The notes beneath the pieces are model-generated. The model had not been told where the DNA came from. It searched no databases and worked only from the letters and a program-made list of their open reading frames with translations. Source: Agrobacterium vaccinii (GTDB lineage: Bacteria; Pseudomonadota; Alphaproteobacteria; Rhizobiales; Rhizobiaceae). From it: 64,000 nucleotides of DNA. Made by a program: the position numbers and the translations under genes. The stretch is taken from positions 62,001-126,000 of the forward strand of contig NZ_CP054150.1 in assembly GCF_021310995.1 (NCBI RefSeq). Reading direction: 5' to 3'. Positions 57,025-64,000 of the stretch are shown one piece after another (position 1 is the first letter of the stretch; every line of letters begins with the position of its first letter).

Positions 57025-57114
57025 GTTTTCACGAAAACGTTTGCATCCATCCGCTGGCTTGGCGCGGTGACCGTTCTATATAACAGGGATAGAACATTCG
57101 GCAGGACCATTCCT

Positions 57115-57474
57115 ATGGCACGACCAGCACTCCGCATCGCGGCTTTTCTTTTCGCCAGTTTCTCACTTGCTTCGAGCGGTCAGGCGCAGACCGTTTATGA
57201 AAATGGTTACCTGCCAGCGCCGGATGCCTACGCCAATCTGCCGGGTGTGAAAGACCCTAAGACGCTGCAGCCGAAGGAGCGCTACAACTGCCACTCCGCC
57301 CCTGTGATTTCGAGCTATTCGGATGGCCCTTACCGCGATGTCTTCGGCAATCGTGGTCTGGCAGTGCAGGGCTACCGTTGCACCGGTTCCGCCGGCGTGA
57401 CTGCGACAGGCAACCGCGTGCCGACATCGAAGGACTGGTATCCCGGCATCAATCCGCCTGCGGTGGATTTCTAA
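57115..57474 (+). CDS. Small secreted protein of unknown function
   Basis: From the ATG at 57115 this 119-residue product begins with a clear signal peptide (MARPALRIAAFLFASFSLA, cleavage after GQAQ). The mature part of about 94 residues is rich in tyrosine, glycine and proline and contains two cysteines (RYNCHSAP and GYRCTGSA) about 30 residues apart that could form a disulphide. I do not recognise a family. It is a monocistronic-looking gene between the NlpC/P60 gene and pncB. Confidence 0.65.
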   Translation: MARPALRIAAFLFASFSLASSGQAQTVYENGYLPAPDAYANLPGVKDPKTLQPKERYNCHSAPVISSYSDGPYRDVFGNRGLAVQGYRCTGSAGVTATGNRVPTSKDWYPGINPPAVDF

Positions 57475-57647
57475 CGGTCAGCGAGAACCGTCTTTGCTGA
57501 AACCGGTCTGGACTTGCCGCTGTTTTATCAGATAAGTCTTTTTCTCGGGAGCAGATCAGGCTCCTGAAGGCTTAAAGCCTTTCGAAATGCGCGGCGACAT
57601 CGGCCCTTCTTAATTTATGGAGCCCGGTGCGGGGGATAGCAGCAGCA

Positions 57648-58952
57648 ATGACGAAGACAGACATAGCGACCCGTGTTCACAACCACACCTGGAAGCTGGA
57701 CCCCATCGTCCGCAGCCTCATCGATACCGACTTCTACAAGCTATTGATGTTGCAGATGATCTGGAAGCTCTATCCAGAGGTGAACGCGACATTCTCGCTC
57801 ATCAACCGCACCAAGACAGTCAAGCTTGCCGATGAAATCGACGAGATGGAACTGCGTGAGCAACTTGATCATGCCCGGAGCCTGCGTCTTTCCAAAAAGG
57901 AAAGCATCTGGCTGGCGGGTAACACGTTCTATGGCCGTTCGCAGATTTTCGAGCCAGAGTTTCTCTCGTGGCTGGATAGCTACCAGCTGCCGGAATACGA
58001 ACTGTTCAAACGCGATGGGCAGTACGAACTGAATTTCCATGGGCGCTGGATGGACACCACACTGTGGGAAATTCCCGCCCTTGCTATCATCAATGAGCTT
58101 CGCTCGCGCAGCGCCATGCGGTCGCTCGGCTATTTCACGCTTGATGTTCTCTATGCGCGCGCAAAGGCCAAGATGTGGGCAAAGGTGGAGCGTCTGCGCG
58201 AACTTCCCGGCCTTCGTATTTCCGATTTCGGCACTCGCCGTCGCCATAGCTTCCTGTGGCAGCGCTGGTGCGTGGAAGCGTTGAAGGAAGGCATCGGCCC
58301 GGCATTTACCGGCACGAGCAACGTTTTGCTGGCGATGGATTCCGACCTAGAAGCCGTCGGCACCAATGCGCATGAGCTGCCGATGGTTGTCGCTGCCCTC
58401 GCACAGAACGACGAAGCTCTGGCCGCAGCGCCCTATCAGGTCATGAAGGACTGGAACCGGCTTTATGGCGGCAACCTTCTGATCGTGCTGCCGGATGCTT
58501 TCGGCACTGCTGCGTTTTTGCGCAATGCGCCGGAATGGGTGGCGGACTGGACGGGTTTTCGCCCCGATAGTGCACCGCCGATCGAAGGTGGCGAGAAGAT
58601 CATCGACTGGTGGCAGAAGATGGATCGCGACCCGAAGAAGAAGCTGCTGATCTTTTCGGACGGTTTGGATGTGGATGCCATTATCGACACCTATAAGCAT
58701 TTCGAGGGACGCGTCCGAATGAGTTTCGGTTGGGGCACCAATCTGACCAATGATTTTGCCGGATGCGCGCCCAACACGATTGAAAGCCTGAAGCCGATTT
58801 CCATCGTCTGCAAGGTTATCGACGCCAACGGACGCCCCGCCGTCAAGCTTTCCGATAACCCGCAAAAGGCGACCGGAGAACCTGAGGAGGTTCAGCGTTA
58901 CCTGAAATTCTTCGGTCAGGAAGACCGTAAGGAGCAGGACGTGCACGTCTGA
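57648..58952 (+). CDS. pncB: Nicotinate phosphoribosyltransferase
   Basis: PncB makes nicotinate mononucleotide from nicotinate, PRPP and ATP in NAD salvage. The 434-residue protein from the ATG at 57648 matches the proteobacterial enzyme, with [20 protein letters not shown] at the start, [17 protein letters not shown], the phosphorylated histidine motif [11 protein letters not shown], and [34 protein letters not shown]. It is flanked by a hairpin shared with the convergent pepA. Confidence 0.96.
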   Translation: MTKTDIATRVHNHTWKLDPIVRSLIDTDFYKLLMLQMIWKLYPEVNATFSLINRTKTVKLADEIDEMELREQLDHARSLRLSKKESIWLAGNTFYGRSQIFEPEFLSWLDSYQLPEYELFKRDGQYELNFHGRWMDTTLWEIPALAIINELRSRSAMRSLGYFTLDVLYARAKAKMWAKVERLRELPGLRISDFGTRRRHSFLWQRWCVEALKEGIGPAFTGTSNVLLAMDSDLEAVGTNAHELPMVVAALAQNDEALAAAPYQVMKDWNRLYGGNLLIVLPDAFGTAAFLRNAPEWVADWTGFRPDSAPPIEGGEKIIDWWQKMDRDPKKKLLIFSDGLDVDAIIDTYKHFEGRVRMSFGWGTNLTNDFAGCAPNTIESLKPISIVCKVIDANGRPAVKLSDNPQKATGEPEEVQRYLKFFGQEDRKEQDVHV

Positions 58953-58955
58953 GCA

Positions 58956-58975
58956 GGGAGCGGTTTGCCGCTCCC
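58956..58975. terminator. Hairpin between convergent pncB and pepA
   Basis: GGGAGCGG (58956-58963) pairs perfectly with CCGCTCCC (58968-58975) around a TTTG loop, just four bases after the pncB stop and eight before the pepA stop. A T-run is lacking on both strands. Confidence 0.6.
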
Positions 58976-58982
58976 TTGCCAG

Positions 58983-60380
58983 TTACTTCTTCGCGAAATT
59001 GCGTGAGATATATTGAAACAGCGCGCGAATGGCCTGCGCTTCTCCGCCGATGGAGGAATGTGGACGCTCGCTGAGCGACCACCCGTAAATATCGAAATGC
59101 GCCCATTTCTTCGTCTGCGTTACGAAACGCTTGAGGAAAAGCGCTGCCGTGATCGAACCGGCCATGCCTCCTGCTGGCGCATTGGTGATATCGGCTGCAC
59201 GGGAGCGGATATCCTTGTCGTAGCCCATGTAGAGCGGCAGGCGCCACAAGGGATCATCCACATCCATGCTAGCATCGCTGATGCTGTGTGCGAGATCTTC
59301 ATCATCCGTGAAGAACGGTGGCACATCGGGGCCGAGCGCCACGCGGGCGGCACCTGTCAGCGTCGCCATGTCGATGATGAGATCCGGCGCATCCTCGTCG
59401 GCATAGGCAAGCGCATCCGCCAGCACGAGACGGCCTTCCGCATCGGTATTGTCGATCTGAACGGTCAGGCCTTTACGGCTCTGATAGATATCGCCGGGGC
59501 GGAAGGCGTTGGCCGAAATGGAGTTTTCCACGGCAGGCACGAGAACGCGCAAATCGATCGGCAGGCGGGCGTCCATGATCATGAGCGCCAGACCAAGCAC
59601 ATTGGCCGCCCCACCCATGTCCTTCTTCATCAACGCCATCGAAGACGATGGCTTGATGTCGAGGCCGCCGGTGTCGAAGCATACGCCCTTGCCCACCAGC
59701 GTCAGGCGCGGATTGCCCTTTTTGCCCCAAGTCATCTCCAGCAGGCGCGGCGCGCTTTCGCTGGCACGACCGACCGCATGGATCAGCGGAAAGTTTTCTT
59801 TCAGCAGGTCTTCGCCTGCCACAACCGAAACCTGCGCCTTGTAGTGGGCAGCCAGACTGCGGAATGCGATCTCAAGCTGGTCCGGCCCCATGTCGTTGGC
59901 AGGCACGTTGATGAGGTCACGGGCCAGATAAACACCCGCCAGAATCCGCTTGATCTCCGCATCTTCTGCGTCGCGGGGGATTAACAGCTTCGCGCCGTTG
60001 CTCTTTGACGTGCGGTATTTATCGAAACGATAGGCGCCAAGGCCAAAGCCCAACATCAGACGGTTGACCGTCAGCGGGGCGGTCTCGATGTGCCAGTCGC
60101 CTTCGGGCAGCTCCCGCGCCAGCTTGCCGGTAATGAAAGGAAGCTCCGACGGGTTGGTGCCGAGCCCTAGAAGTGCGCCGCCGAGGGCACCTTCTGCGGA
60201 TGGAATGAGCAGAATTGCGCCTGCATCTGCCTTGAAGCCCGCTTTACGCGCCCAATCGAGAGCAATCGGATCAATCGCGCCCTGTTCGATGTGAGCGGGT
60301 GTCACTGCAAAGACAGGCAGTGTTTTTCCCGCTTTGGAACTGAAAGGCGTAGTGCGATCGATAAATTGATAAGGAGGCAT
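58983..60380 (-). CDS. Leucyl aminopeptidase (M17, cytosol aminopeptidase)
   Basis: This 465-residue M17 peptidase removes N-terminal residues from peptides with two metal ions. It has VGKGVCFDTGGLDIKPSSSM, MKKDMGGAANVLG, and the signature NTDAEGRLVLADAL with the metal-binding Asp and Glu. The N-terminal 150 residues form the variable regulatory domain. In rhizobia this gene is often near an NlpC/P60 gene, as here, suggesting joint breakdown of cell-wall peptides. It is divergent from tadD. Confidence 0.93.
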   Translation of the reverse strand: MPPYQFIDRTTPFSSKAGKTLPVFAVTPAHIEQGAIDPIALDWARKAGFKADAGAILLIPSAEGALGGALLGLGTNPSELPFITGKLARELPEGDWHIETAPLTVNRLMLGFGLGAYRFDKYRTSKSNGAKLLIPRDAEDAEIKRILAGVYLARDLINVPANDMGPDQLEIAFRSLAAHYKAQVSVVAGEDLLKENFPLIHAVGRASESAPRLLEMTWGKKGNPRLTLVGKGVCFDTGGLDIKPSSSMALMKKDMGGAANVLGLALMIMDARLPIDLRVLVPAVENSISANAFRPGDIYQSRKGLTVQIDNTDAEGRLVLADALAYADEDAPDLIIDMATLTGAARVALGPDVPPFFTDDEDLAHSISDASMDVDDPLWRLPLYMGYDKDIRSRAADITNAPAGGMAGSITAALFLKRFVTQTKKWAHFDIYGWSLSERPHSSIGGEAQAIRALFQYISRNFAKK

Positions 60381-60413
60381 TCGACTGCTTTCGTAAAGGT
60401 CTGAATCGGCAAA

Positions 60414-60438
60414 TTAACATTCTGTTAGGGTTAACAGA
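60414..60438. promoter_or_regulatory. CtrA-like half-sites and palindrome between pepA and tadD
   Basis: TTAA-N7-TTAG (60414-60428) differs by one base from the CtrA consensus TTAA-N7-TTAA. Overlapping it is the inverted repeat TCTGTTA-GGGT-TAACAGA (60421-60438). In Caulobacter CtrA controls the Flp/Tad pilus genes, so a site before tadD is plausible. Confidence 0.4.
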
Positions 60439-60521
60439 TTATTGCTGGAGCGAGGGTTGCGTCGAGCGAAATCGCTTCGTGTCACCCGTTTCGATCATAA
60501 CCGAGAGCCGGGGGCAATGTC

Positions 60522-61346
60522 GTGATTGCTGTTTCTTCCCTTCCAGAGCGCCCAAACGTGCTGTTGCGCGGCGTCTGCGCGGCCGTGCTTGCCCTGTCTC
60601 TTGCGGGATGTTCCACCAACAAGCCAGACCGTATGTCGACCGGCTCGGTGGCGCCGGTATCCCGTTCCTACGACCAGATGAACATGGAGCAGTTACGGCA
60701 GGCGGAAGCATCCACCGGCAAGGCCTATGAGCATAATCCAAGGGATCGCAACACGGGCCTCAACTACGCCAATCTGCTGATGATGACGGGGAAGAACACG
60801 CAGGCCCTTGCTGTCATGCAGCAGGTCGCCATCGCTTATCCGACAGATCGTGACGTTCTTTCTTCCTACGGCAAGGCACAGGCCGCTGCCGGTCAGCTGG
60901 AACAGGCACTCAACACCATCAACAGGGCGCAGACACCGGATCGCCCGGACTGGCGTCTTTATTCGGCAGAAGGCGCTGTGCTGGATCAGCTTGGCCGCTC
61001 ATCCGAAGCGCGGGCAAAGTACCGGCAGGCGCTCGATCTGAAACCGAACGATCCGAGCATTCTCTCCAATCTGGGAATGTCTTACGTGCTTCAAAGCGAT
61101 CCGCGCACGGCTGAGACCTATATGCGCTCCGCCGCGTCCCAGCCCGGAGCCGACAGCCGTATCCGCCAGAATCTTGCACTGGTCGTCGGGCTTCAGGGAC
61201 GCTTCGAAGAGGCGGAACGCATTGCGATGCAGGAACTGTCCGCCCAACAGGCGCAGGCCAACCTGACCTATTTGCGCGGCATGCTATCCCAGCAGAATGC
61301 ATGGTCGCAGCTTTCCGACAAGAACAAGAGAACGGCAACGAATTAA
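60522..61346 (+). CDS. tadD: Tad pilus assembly lipoprotein with TPR repeats (TadD-like)
   Basis: This 274-residue protein starts at a GTG (60522, with GGGGG upstream). It has a lipoprotein signal ending LSLAGC, and then four to five tetratricopeptide repeats (NYANLLMMTGKNTQALAVMQQ, LSSYGKAQAAAGQLEQALNTI, AEGAVLDQLGRSSEARAKYRQ and others). TadD is an outer-membrane-associated assembly factor of the Flp/Tad system. It lies convergent to tadC and divergent from pepA. Confidence 0.8.
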   Translation: MIAVSSLPERPNVLLRGVCAAVLALSLAGCSTNKPDRMSTGSVAPVSRSYDQMNMEQLRQAEASTGKAYEHNPRDRNTGLNYANLLMMTGKNTQALAVMQQVAIAYPTDRDVLSSYGKAQAAAGQLEQALNTINRAQTPDRPDWRLYSAEGAVLDQLGRSSEARAKYRQALDLKPNDPSILSNLGMSYVLQSDPRTAETYMRSAASQPGADSRIRQNLALVVGLQGRFEEAERIAMQELSAQQAQANLTYLRGMLSQQNAWSQLSDKNKRTATN

Positions 61347-61366
61347 GTTTGTTGCCATGGTCCTCA

Positions 61367-61393
61367 AAAGGCGGTCTGCGGGCCGCCTTTTTG
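61367..61393. terminator. Bidirectional terminator between tadD and tadC
   Basis: AAAAGGCGG (61367-61375) pairs with CCGCCTTTT (61384-61392) around an eight-base loop, with a T-run after the stem on either strand. It separates the convergent genes. Confidence 0.88.
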
Positions 61394-61409
61394 CTGCGCG
61401 CAGACCGGT

Positions 61410-62396
61410 TCAGAACGTATCCGAAATACGAATTCCAGCAGGGCCGAGAATGACGGCGATCAGCACCGGCAGGAAAAACAGGATCATCGGCACGGTGAGT
61501 TTGGGCGGCAGAGCGGAGGCTTTCTTCTCGGCTTCGTTCATGCGCTCGTCGCGGCCTTCCTGTGCAAGAACGCGCAGCGCCTGCGCCAGGGGCGTGCCGT
61601 AACGCTCTGCCTGGATCAACGCCTGCACCACGCTTTTTACGCCATCCAGCTGCGTGCGAAGTCCCAGGTTTTCGAGTGCGGTACGCCGATCCTGAAGGAA
61701 GGACAGCTCTGCCGTGGTCAGCACCATTTCCTCGGCAAGTTCAGGCGACTGCTCCGCTAGTTCTTCGGCCACACGCCGCATCGCCGCTTCCATTGATACG
61801 CCCGATTCCACACAGATCAACATCAGGTCCAGCGCATCCGGCCATGCGCGTTTGATCGATTTCTGGCGCTTGGACATTTGATTGGAAACGAAGATGTTGG
61901 GTGCATAAAAGCCCAGATAGCCAAAGCCCAGCACCGCCATCAGCCGAATTCCGAACGGCCTGCCGTCGAGATTTCCCATGACGAAGACCCAGAGAAAAGC
62001 CAGCACGAGGAACACGAAGGGCAGAATGAAGCGGGCGGCCAGAAAAGTGTTCAAGGCGTTTTGGGATCGGTAGCCCGCGGCCCGCAGCTTGTTGACCGTA
62101 TTGGCGTCAACAAGCGCTTCGCGCAGATTGAAGCGTTCGACGATCCGGCGAGCGGATTTGTTGTTGTTCGACCGTAACGAGGCCTTTTCGCCTTTGGCTG
62201 CCTCGCTCATCCGGTTGCGTTCCCGGCTTCGGATCAGGTCGCGTTCCGTGGACACGGCTTTCATGCGTTTGCCCAGATCGCCCTTCTCGAAATAGGGAAT
62301 GGCAAGCGTGTAGAAGGTTGCAAAAACAGCGACGGCAACGAGGACGGCCACGATGAGATGCGGGTTGGTGAGGCTGGATGCGAGTTGCTGGAACAT
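61410..62396 (-). CDS. tadC: Tad pilus inner-membrane protein TadC
   Basis: TadC, with TadB, forms the inner-membrane platform of the Flp/Tad secretion machine. The 328-residue protein has an N-terminal helix, a soluble region with a basic linker, and a type II secretion F domain containing WPDALDLMLICVESGVSMEAAMRRVAEEL, ELSFLQDRRTALENLGLRTQLDGVKSVVQALIQAERYGTPLAQAL and a C-terminal pair of helices (LPPKLTVPMILFFLPVLIAV). It starts 12 bases after tadB. Confidence 0.92.
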   Translation of the reverse strand: MFQQLASSLTNPHLIVAVLVAVAVFATFYTLAIPYFEKGDLGKRMKAVSTERDLIRSRERNRMSEAAKGEKASLRSNNNKSARRIVERFNLREALVDANTVNKLRAAGYRSQNALNTFLAARFILPFVFLVLAFLWVFVMGNLDGRPFGIRLMAVLGFGYLGFYAPNIFVSNQMSKRQKSIKRAWPDALDLMLICVESGVSMEAAMRRVAEELAEQSPELAEEMVLTTAELSFLQDRRTALENLGLRTQLDGVKSVVQALIQAERYGTPLAQALRVLAQEGRDERMNEAEKKASALPPKLTVPMILFFLPVLIAVILGPAGIRISDTF

Positions 62397-62408
62397 AGTG
62401 CTACCGCC

Positions 62409-63413
62409 TCAAATATCGAAGTTGATCATCTGGCGCATGACGATGATGCCGATGGACATCCAGATCGCCGACGCGCCGAGAATGAGATGACCGCGCGGAT
62501 CGGTGAACAGCACCATGATGTAATCCGGCGATGTCAGATAGACGAGCAGCGCCACGATAAAGGGAAGGGCGCCGATGATGACGGCGGATGCCTTGGCCTC
62601 CATCGAGAGCGCGGAGACCTTGGCCCTCATCTTGCGTCGTTCACGCAGCACTTTGGACAGGTTGGCCAGCGCTTCGGAGAGATTGCCACCCGCCTGTGCC
62701 TGAATGGTGATGACGGTGCCGAAGAAGTTGACCTCGGGCAGTGGCATTGTCAGCATCATGCGGTTGATGCCTTCGGGAATGGTCATGCCCACCTGCTGCG
62801 CTTCCACCACGCGCTGGAACTCGGTTTTGACCGGCTCCTGCCCGTCCGAAGCGATCAGCCGTACGGAATCGTTGAGCGGCAGGCCGGATTTGATGGAGCG
62901 GTACATCACATCGAGTGCATTCGGAAACTCTTCCAGAAACCTGTTCTGTCGGCGCTTGACCAGAAAACCGAGGATCCAGCGAGGAAGGCCAAGCGCGCCG
63001 ACAAAGCCGCCACCGAGTGCTAGATAGATGGGCGCACCGTAAAGCAGGGCGACGAGGAAGACGGCGATCCCAAGACCACATCCCAGGACATAGAATTTGC
63101 GCACCGAAATCGACAGTCCGGCCTGAACCAGCCTGCCGCGCACACTCGTGTCCCGCCGATCCTTGGTTTTCTCGTTCTGCTTCTTTTCAAGATCCTTGAG
63201 GGTGTCCTGCACGGATTTGCGACGCTTGCTCAGTTCCTGAACACGGTCACGTGCGGCCTTGATCTTGGTATGGTCGGTTTCTGCGGCCTTGACCCGGCTC
63301 ACGCGGCTTGCGGTTTTCTTTTCAACTTCGATCTGCGGGAAAAGGAAGACATAGGCCATCGCTCCTGCCGATATGGCGACCAGGATCACGAGCAACACCA
63401 CCGTCATATTCAT
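62409..63413 (-). CDS. tadB: Tad pilus inner-membrane protein TadB
   Basis: This 334-residue protein has one N-terminal helix and two further membrane pairs flanking a type II secretion F domain with FPNALDVMYRSIKSGLPLNDSVRLIASDG and IPEGINRMMLTMPLPEVNFFGTVITIQAQAGGNLSEALANL. A basic coiled-coil-like segment (about residues 50-90) precedes the second helix. It lies between tadA and tadC on the same strand and follows tadA by 24 bases. Confidence 0.92.
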   Translation of the reverse strand: MNMTVVLLVILVAISAGAMAYVFLFPQIEVEKKTASRVSRVKAAETDHTKIKAARDRVQELSKRRKSVQDTLKDLEKKQNEKTKDRRDTSVRGRLVQAGLSISVRKFYVLGCGLGIAVFLVALLYGAPIYLALGGGFVGALGLPRWILGFLVKRRQNRFLEEFPNALDVMYRSIKSGLPLNDSVRLIASDGQEPVKTEFQRVVEAQQVGMTIPEGINRMMLTMPLPEVNFFGTVITIQAQAGGNLSEALANLSKVLRERRKMRAKVSALSMEAKASAVIIGALPFIVALLVYLTSPDYIMVLFTDPRGHLILGASAIWMSIGIIVMRQMINFDI

Positions 63414-63437
63414 TCTACAGTTCCGTTCTGATCCTGC

Positions 63438-64000
63438 TTATTGAGACTGGCTTTCCATTTCATCGAGGGCGGCGGCCAGGCGCTTTTCCTCGTTGAAATA
63501 GCGTGCCCGATCCCAGAAATGCGGTTTGCTGATGCCGGTCGAAACATGGCGGCCGATCAGACGTCCGCTCGCATCTTCGCCATCCATCTCGTAGCGCATC
63601 AGATCCTGAGTGATGATCACGTCGCCTTCCATGCCCAGCACCTCGGTGACCTGCGTGATGCGGCGCGAACCGTCGCGCAGACGCGCAGCCTGAATGATGA
63701 CATCGACGGAGGAGGAGATGATTTCGCGGACGGTCTTTGCCGGAAGACTGAAGCCACCCATGGCGATCATCGATTCCATACGGCTTAGGCATTCGCGCGG
63801 GGTGTTGGCGTGGATCGTTCCCATGGAGCCGTCATGGCCCGTGTTCATCGCCTGTAACAGGTCGAAGACTTCGGGCCCACGCACTTCACCGACGATGATG
63901 CGCTCAGGGCGCATACGCAGGCAGTTCTTGACGAGATCACGCATGGTGATTTCACCTTCGCCCTCAATGTTGGGCGGACGGGTTTCAAGCCTTACCACGT
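63438..64000 (-). CDS. tadA: Tad pilus ATPase TadA/CpaF, C-terminal part only (5' end beyond the window)
   Basis: This is the C-terminal 187 residues or so of the secretion ATPase that powers Tad pilus assembly. It retains Walker B and neighbours ([45 protein letters not shown]) and the arginine-rich PPN-EGEGE segment typical of CpaF. The N-terminal domain and the Walker A motif lie beyond the right edge. The GTG near 63998 is an internal valine and not a start. It is followed by tadB and tadC. Confidence 0.93.
   Translation of the reverse strand, partial: VVRLETRPPNIEGEGEITMRDLVKNCLRMRPERIIVGEVRGPEVFDLLQAMNTGHDGSMGTIHANTPRECLSRMESMIAMGGFSLPAKTVREIISSSVDVIIQAARLRDGSRRITQVTEVLGMEGDVIITQDLMRYEMDGEDASGRLIGRHVSTGISKPHFWDRARYFNEEKRLAAALDEMESQSQ

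Noticed and set aside
63438..63998. GTG near 63998 as the start of a complete 186-residue ATPase
   Set aside because: The reading frame continues past the edge, and the sequence begins in the middle of the conserved CpaF ATPase domain, lacking Walker A.

Overview
The window reads as a chromosomal segment of a Rhizobiaceae alphaproteobacterium, most likely in the Agrobacterium/Rhizobium group. The evidence is the pairing of the iron regulators RirA (Rrf2 type) and Irr (Fur family), irr placed divergently from fabA-fabB-fabI, a DUF1045 gene in the phosphonate operon, a D-galactarolactone-isomerase-like protein, a cyo-type quinol oxidase, a rhizobial-style palindromic repeat and a uniformly GC-rich coding pattern. 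Nearly all of it is ordinary, densely packed core metabolism, with many 1-4 bp start/stop overlaps. I see no prophage, insertion sequence, tRNA, rRNA or CRISPR array. The leftmost gene (phnN) and the rightmost gene (tadA/cpaF) are cut by the window edges.

Layout from left to right. 0-2.4 kb: minus-strand phosphonate genes (DUF1045 2H phosphoesterase, phnM, phnN) with a Pho-box-like site upstream. 2.8-7.7 kb: a minus-strand run mgsA, glk, ABC exporter, dapB, gpmA. 7.8-14.9 kb: mepA (murein endopeptidase) divergent from yejABEF (peptide or muropeptide importer). 15.0-17.7 kb: a PuuA-like glutamine synthetase and a PuuB-like amine oxidase. 17.8-23.3 kb: gluconokinase, a four-gene OsmF/YehYXW osmolyte-type importer and an AbrB-family membrane protein. 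23.4-28.6 kb: rirA, an iron-binding periplasmic protein, irr, then fabA, fabB and fabI. 28.6-33.3 kb: a palindromic repeat, a GLI-like lactone isomerase with a GntR regulator, two TadE-like pilus proteins and an MHS transporter. 33.6-38.8 kb: cyoABCD and surf1. 38.9-41.9 kb: deoB, add and upp (nucleoside salvage). 41.9-44.8 kb: mmsA divergent from a small monooxygenase and a LysR regulator. 44.8-52.1 kb: the histidine-utilisation genes hutIHGUD divergent from hutF. 52.1-55.4 kb: an EamA transporter, a KduD-like dehydrogenase and a DUF475 (TerC-like) membrane protein. 55.4-60.4 kb: a candidate small RNA, a MarR-like regulator, an NlpC/P60 peptidase, a small secreted protein, pncB and a leucyl aminopeptidase. 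60.5-64 kb: tadD, then minus-strand tadC, tadB and tadA of a Flp/Tad pilus system.

The points most worth a second look are non-coding. (a) At 55.56-55.69 kb a -24/-12 (sigma-54 type) promoter match leads into a roughly 95-nt, three-hairpin segment that ends in a terminator and lies between DUF475 and the MarR-like gene. (b) At 54.09-54.20 kb several strong hairpins lie upstream of DUF475, whose TerC relatives are often controlled by riboswitches, but I do not find the known manganese riboswitch motif there. (c) The rirA/fbp intergenic region holds a near-consensus Irr box (ICE) and an exact TGA-N9-TCA RirA box (IRO). (d) A perfect 14-bp palindrome lies between hutI and hutF. (e) A CtrA-like site lies in front of tadD. 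Several biological themes also sit close together: peptidoglycan turnover (mepA with yejABEF; NlpC/P60), iron control, and respiratory oxidase assembly, where CyoD has a histidine-rich N-terminus.
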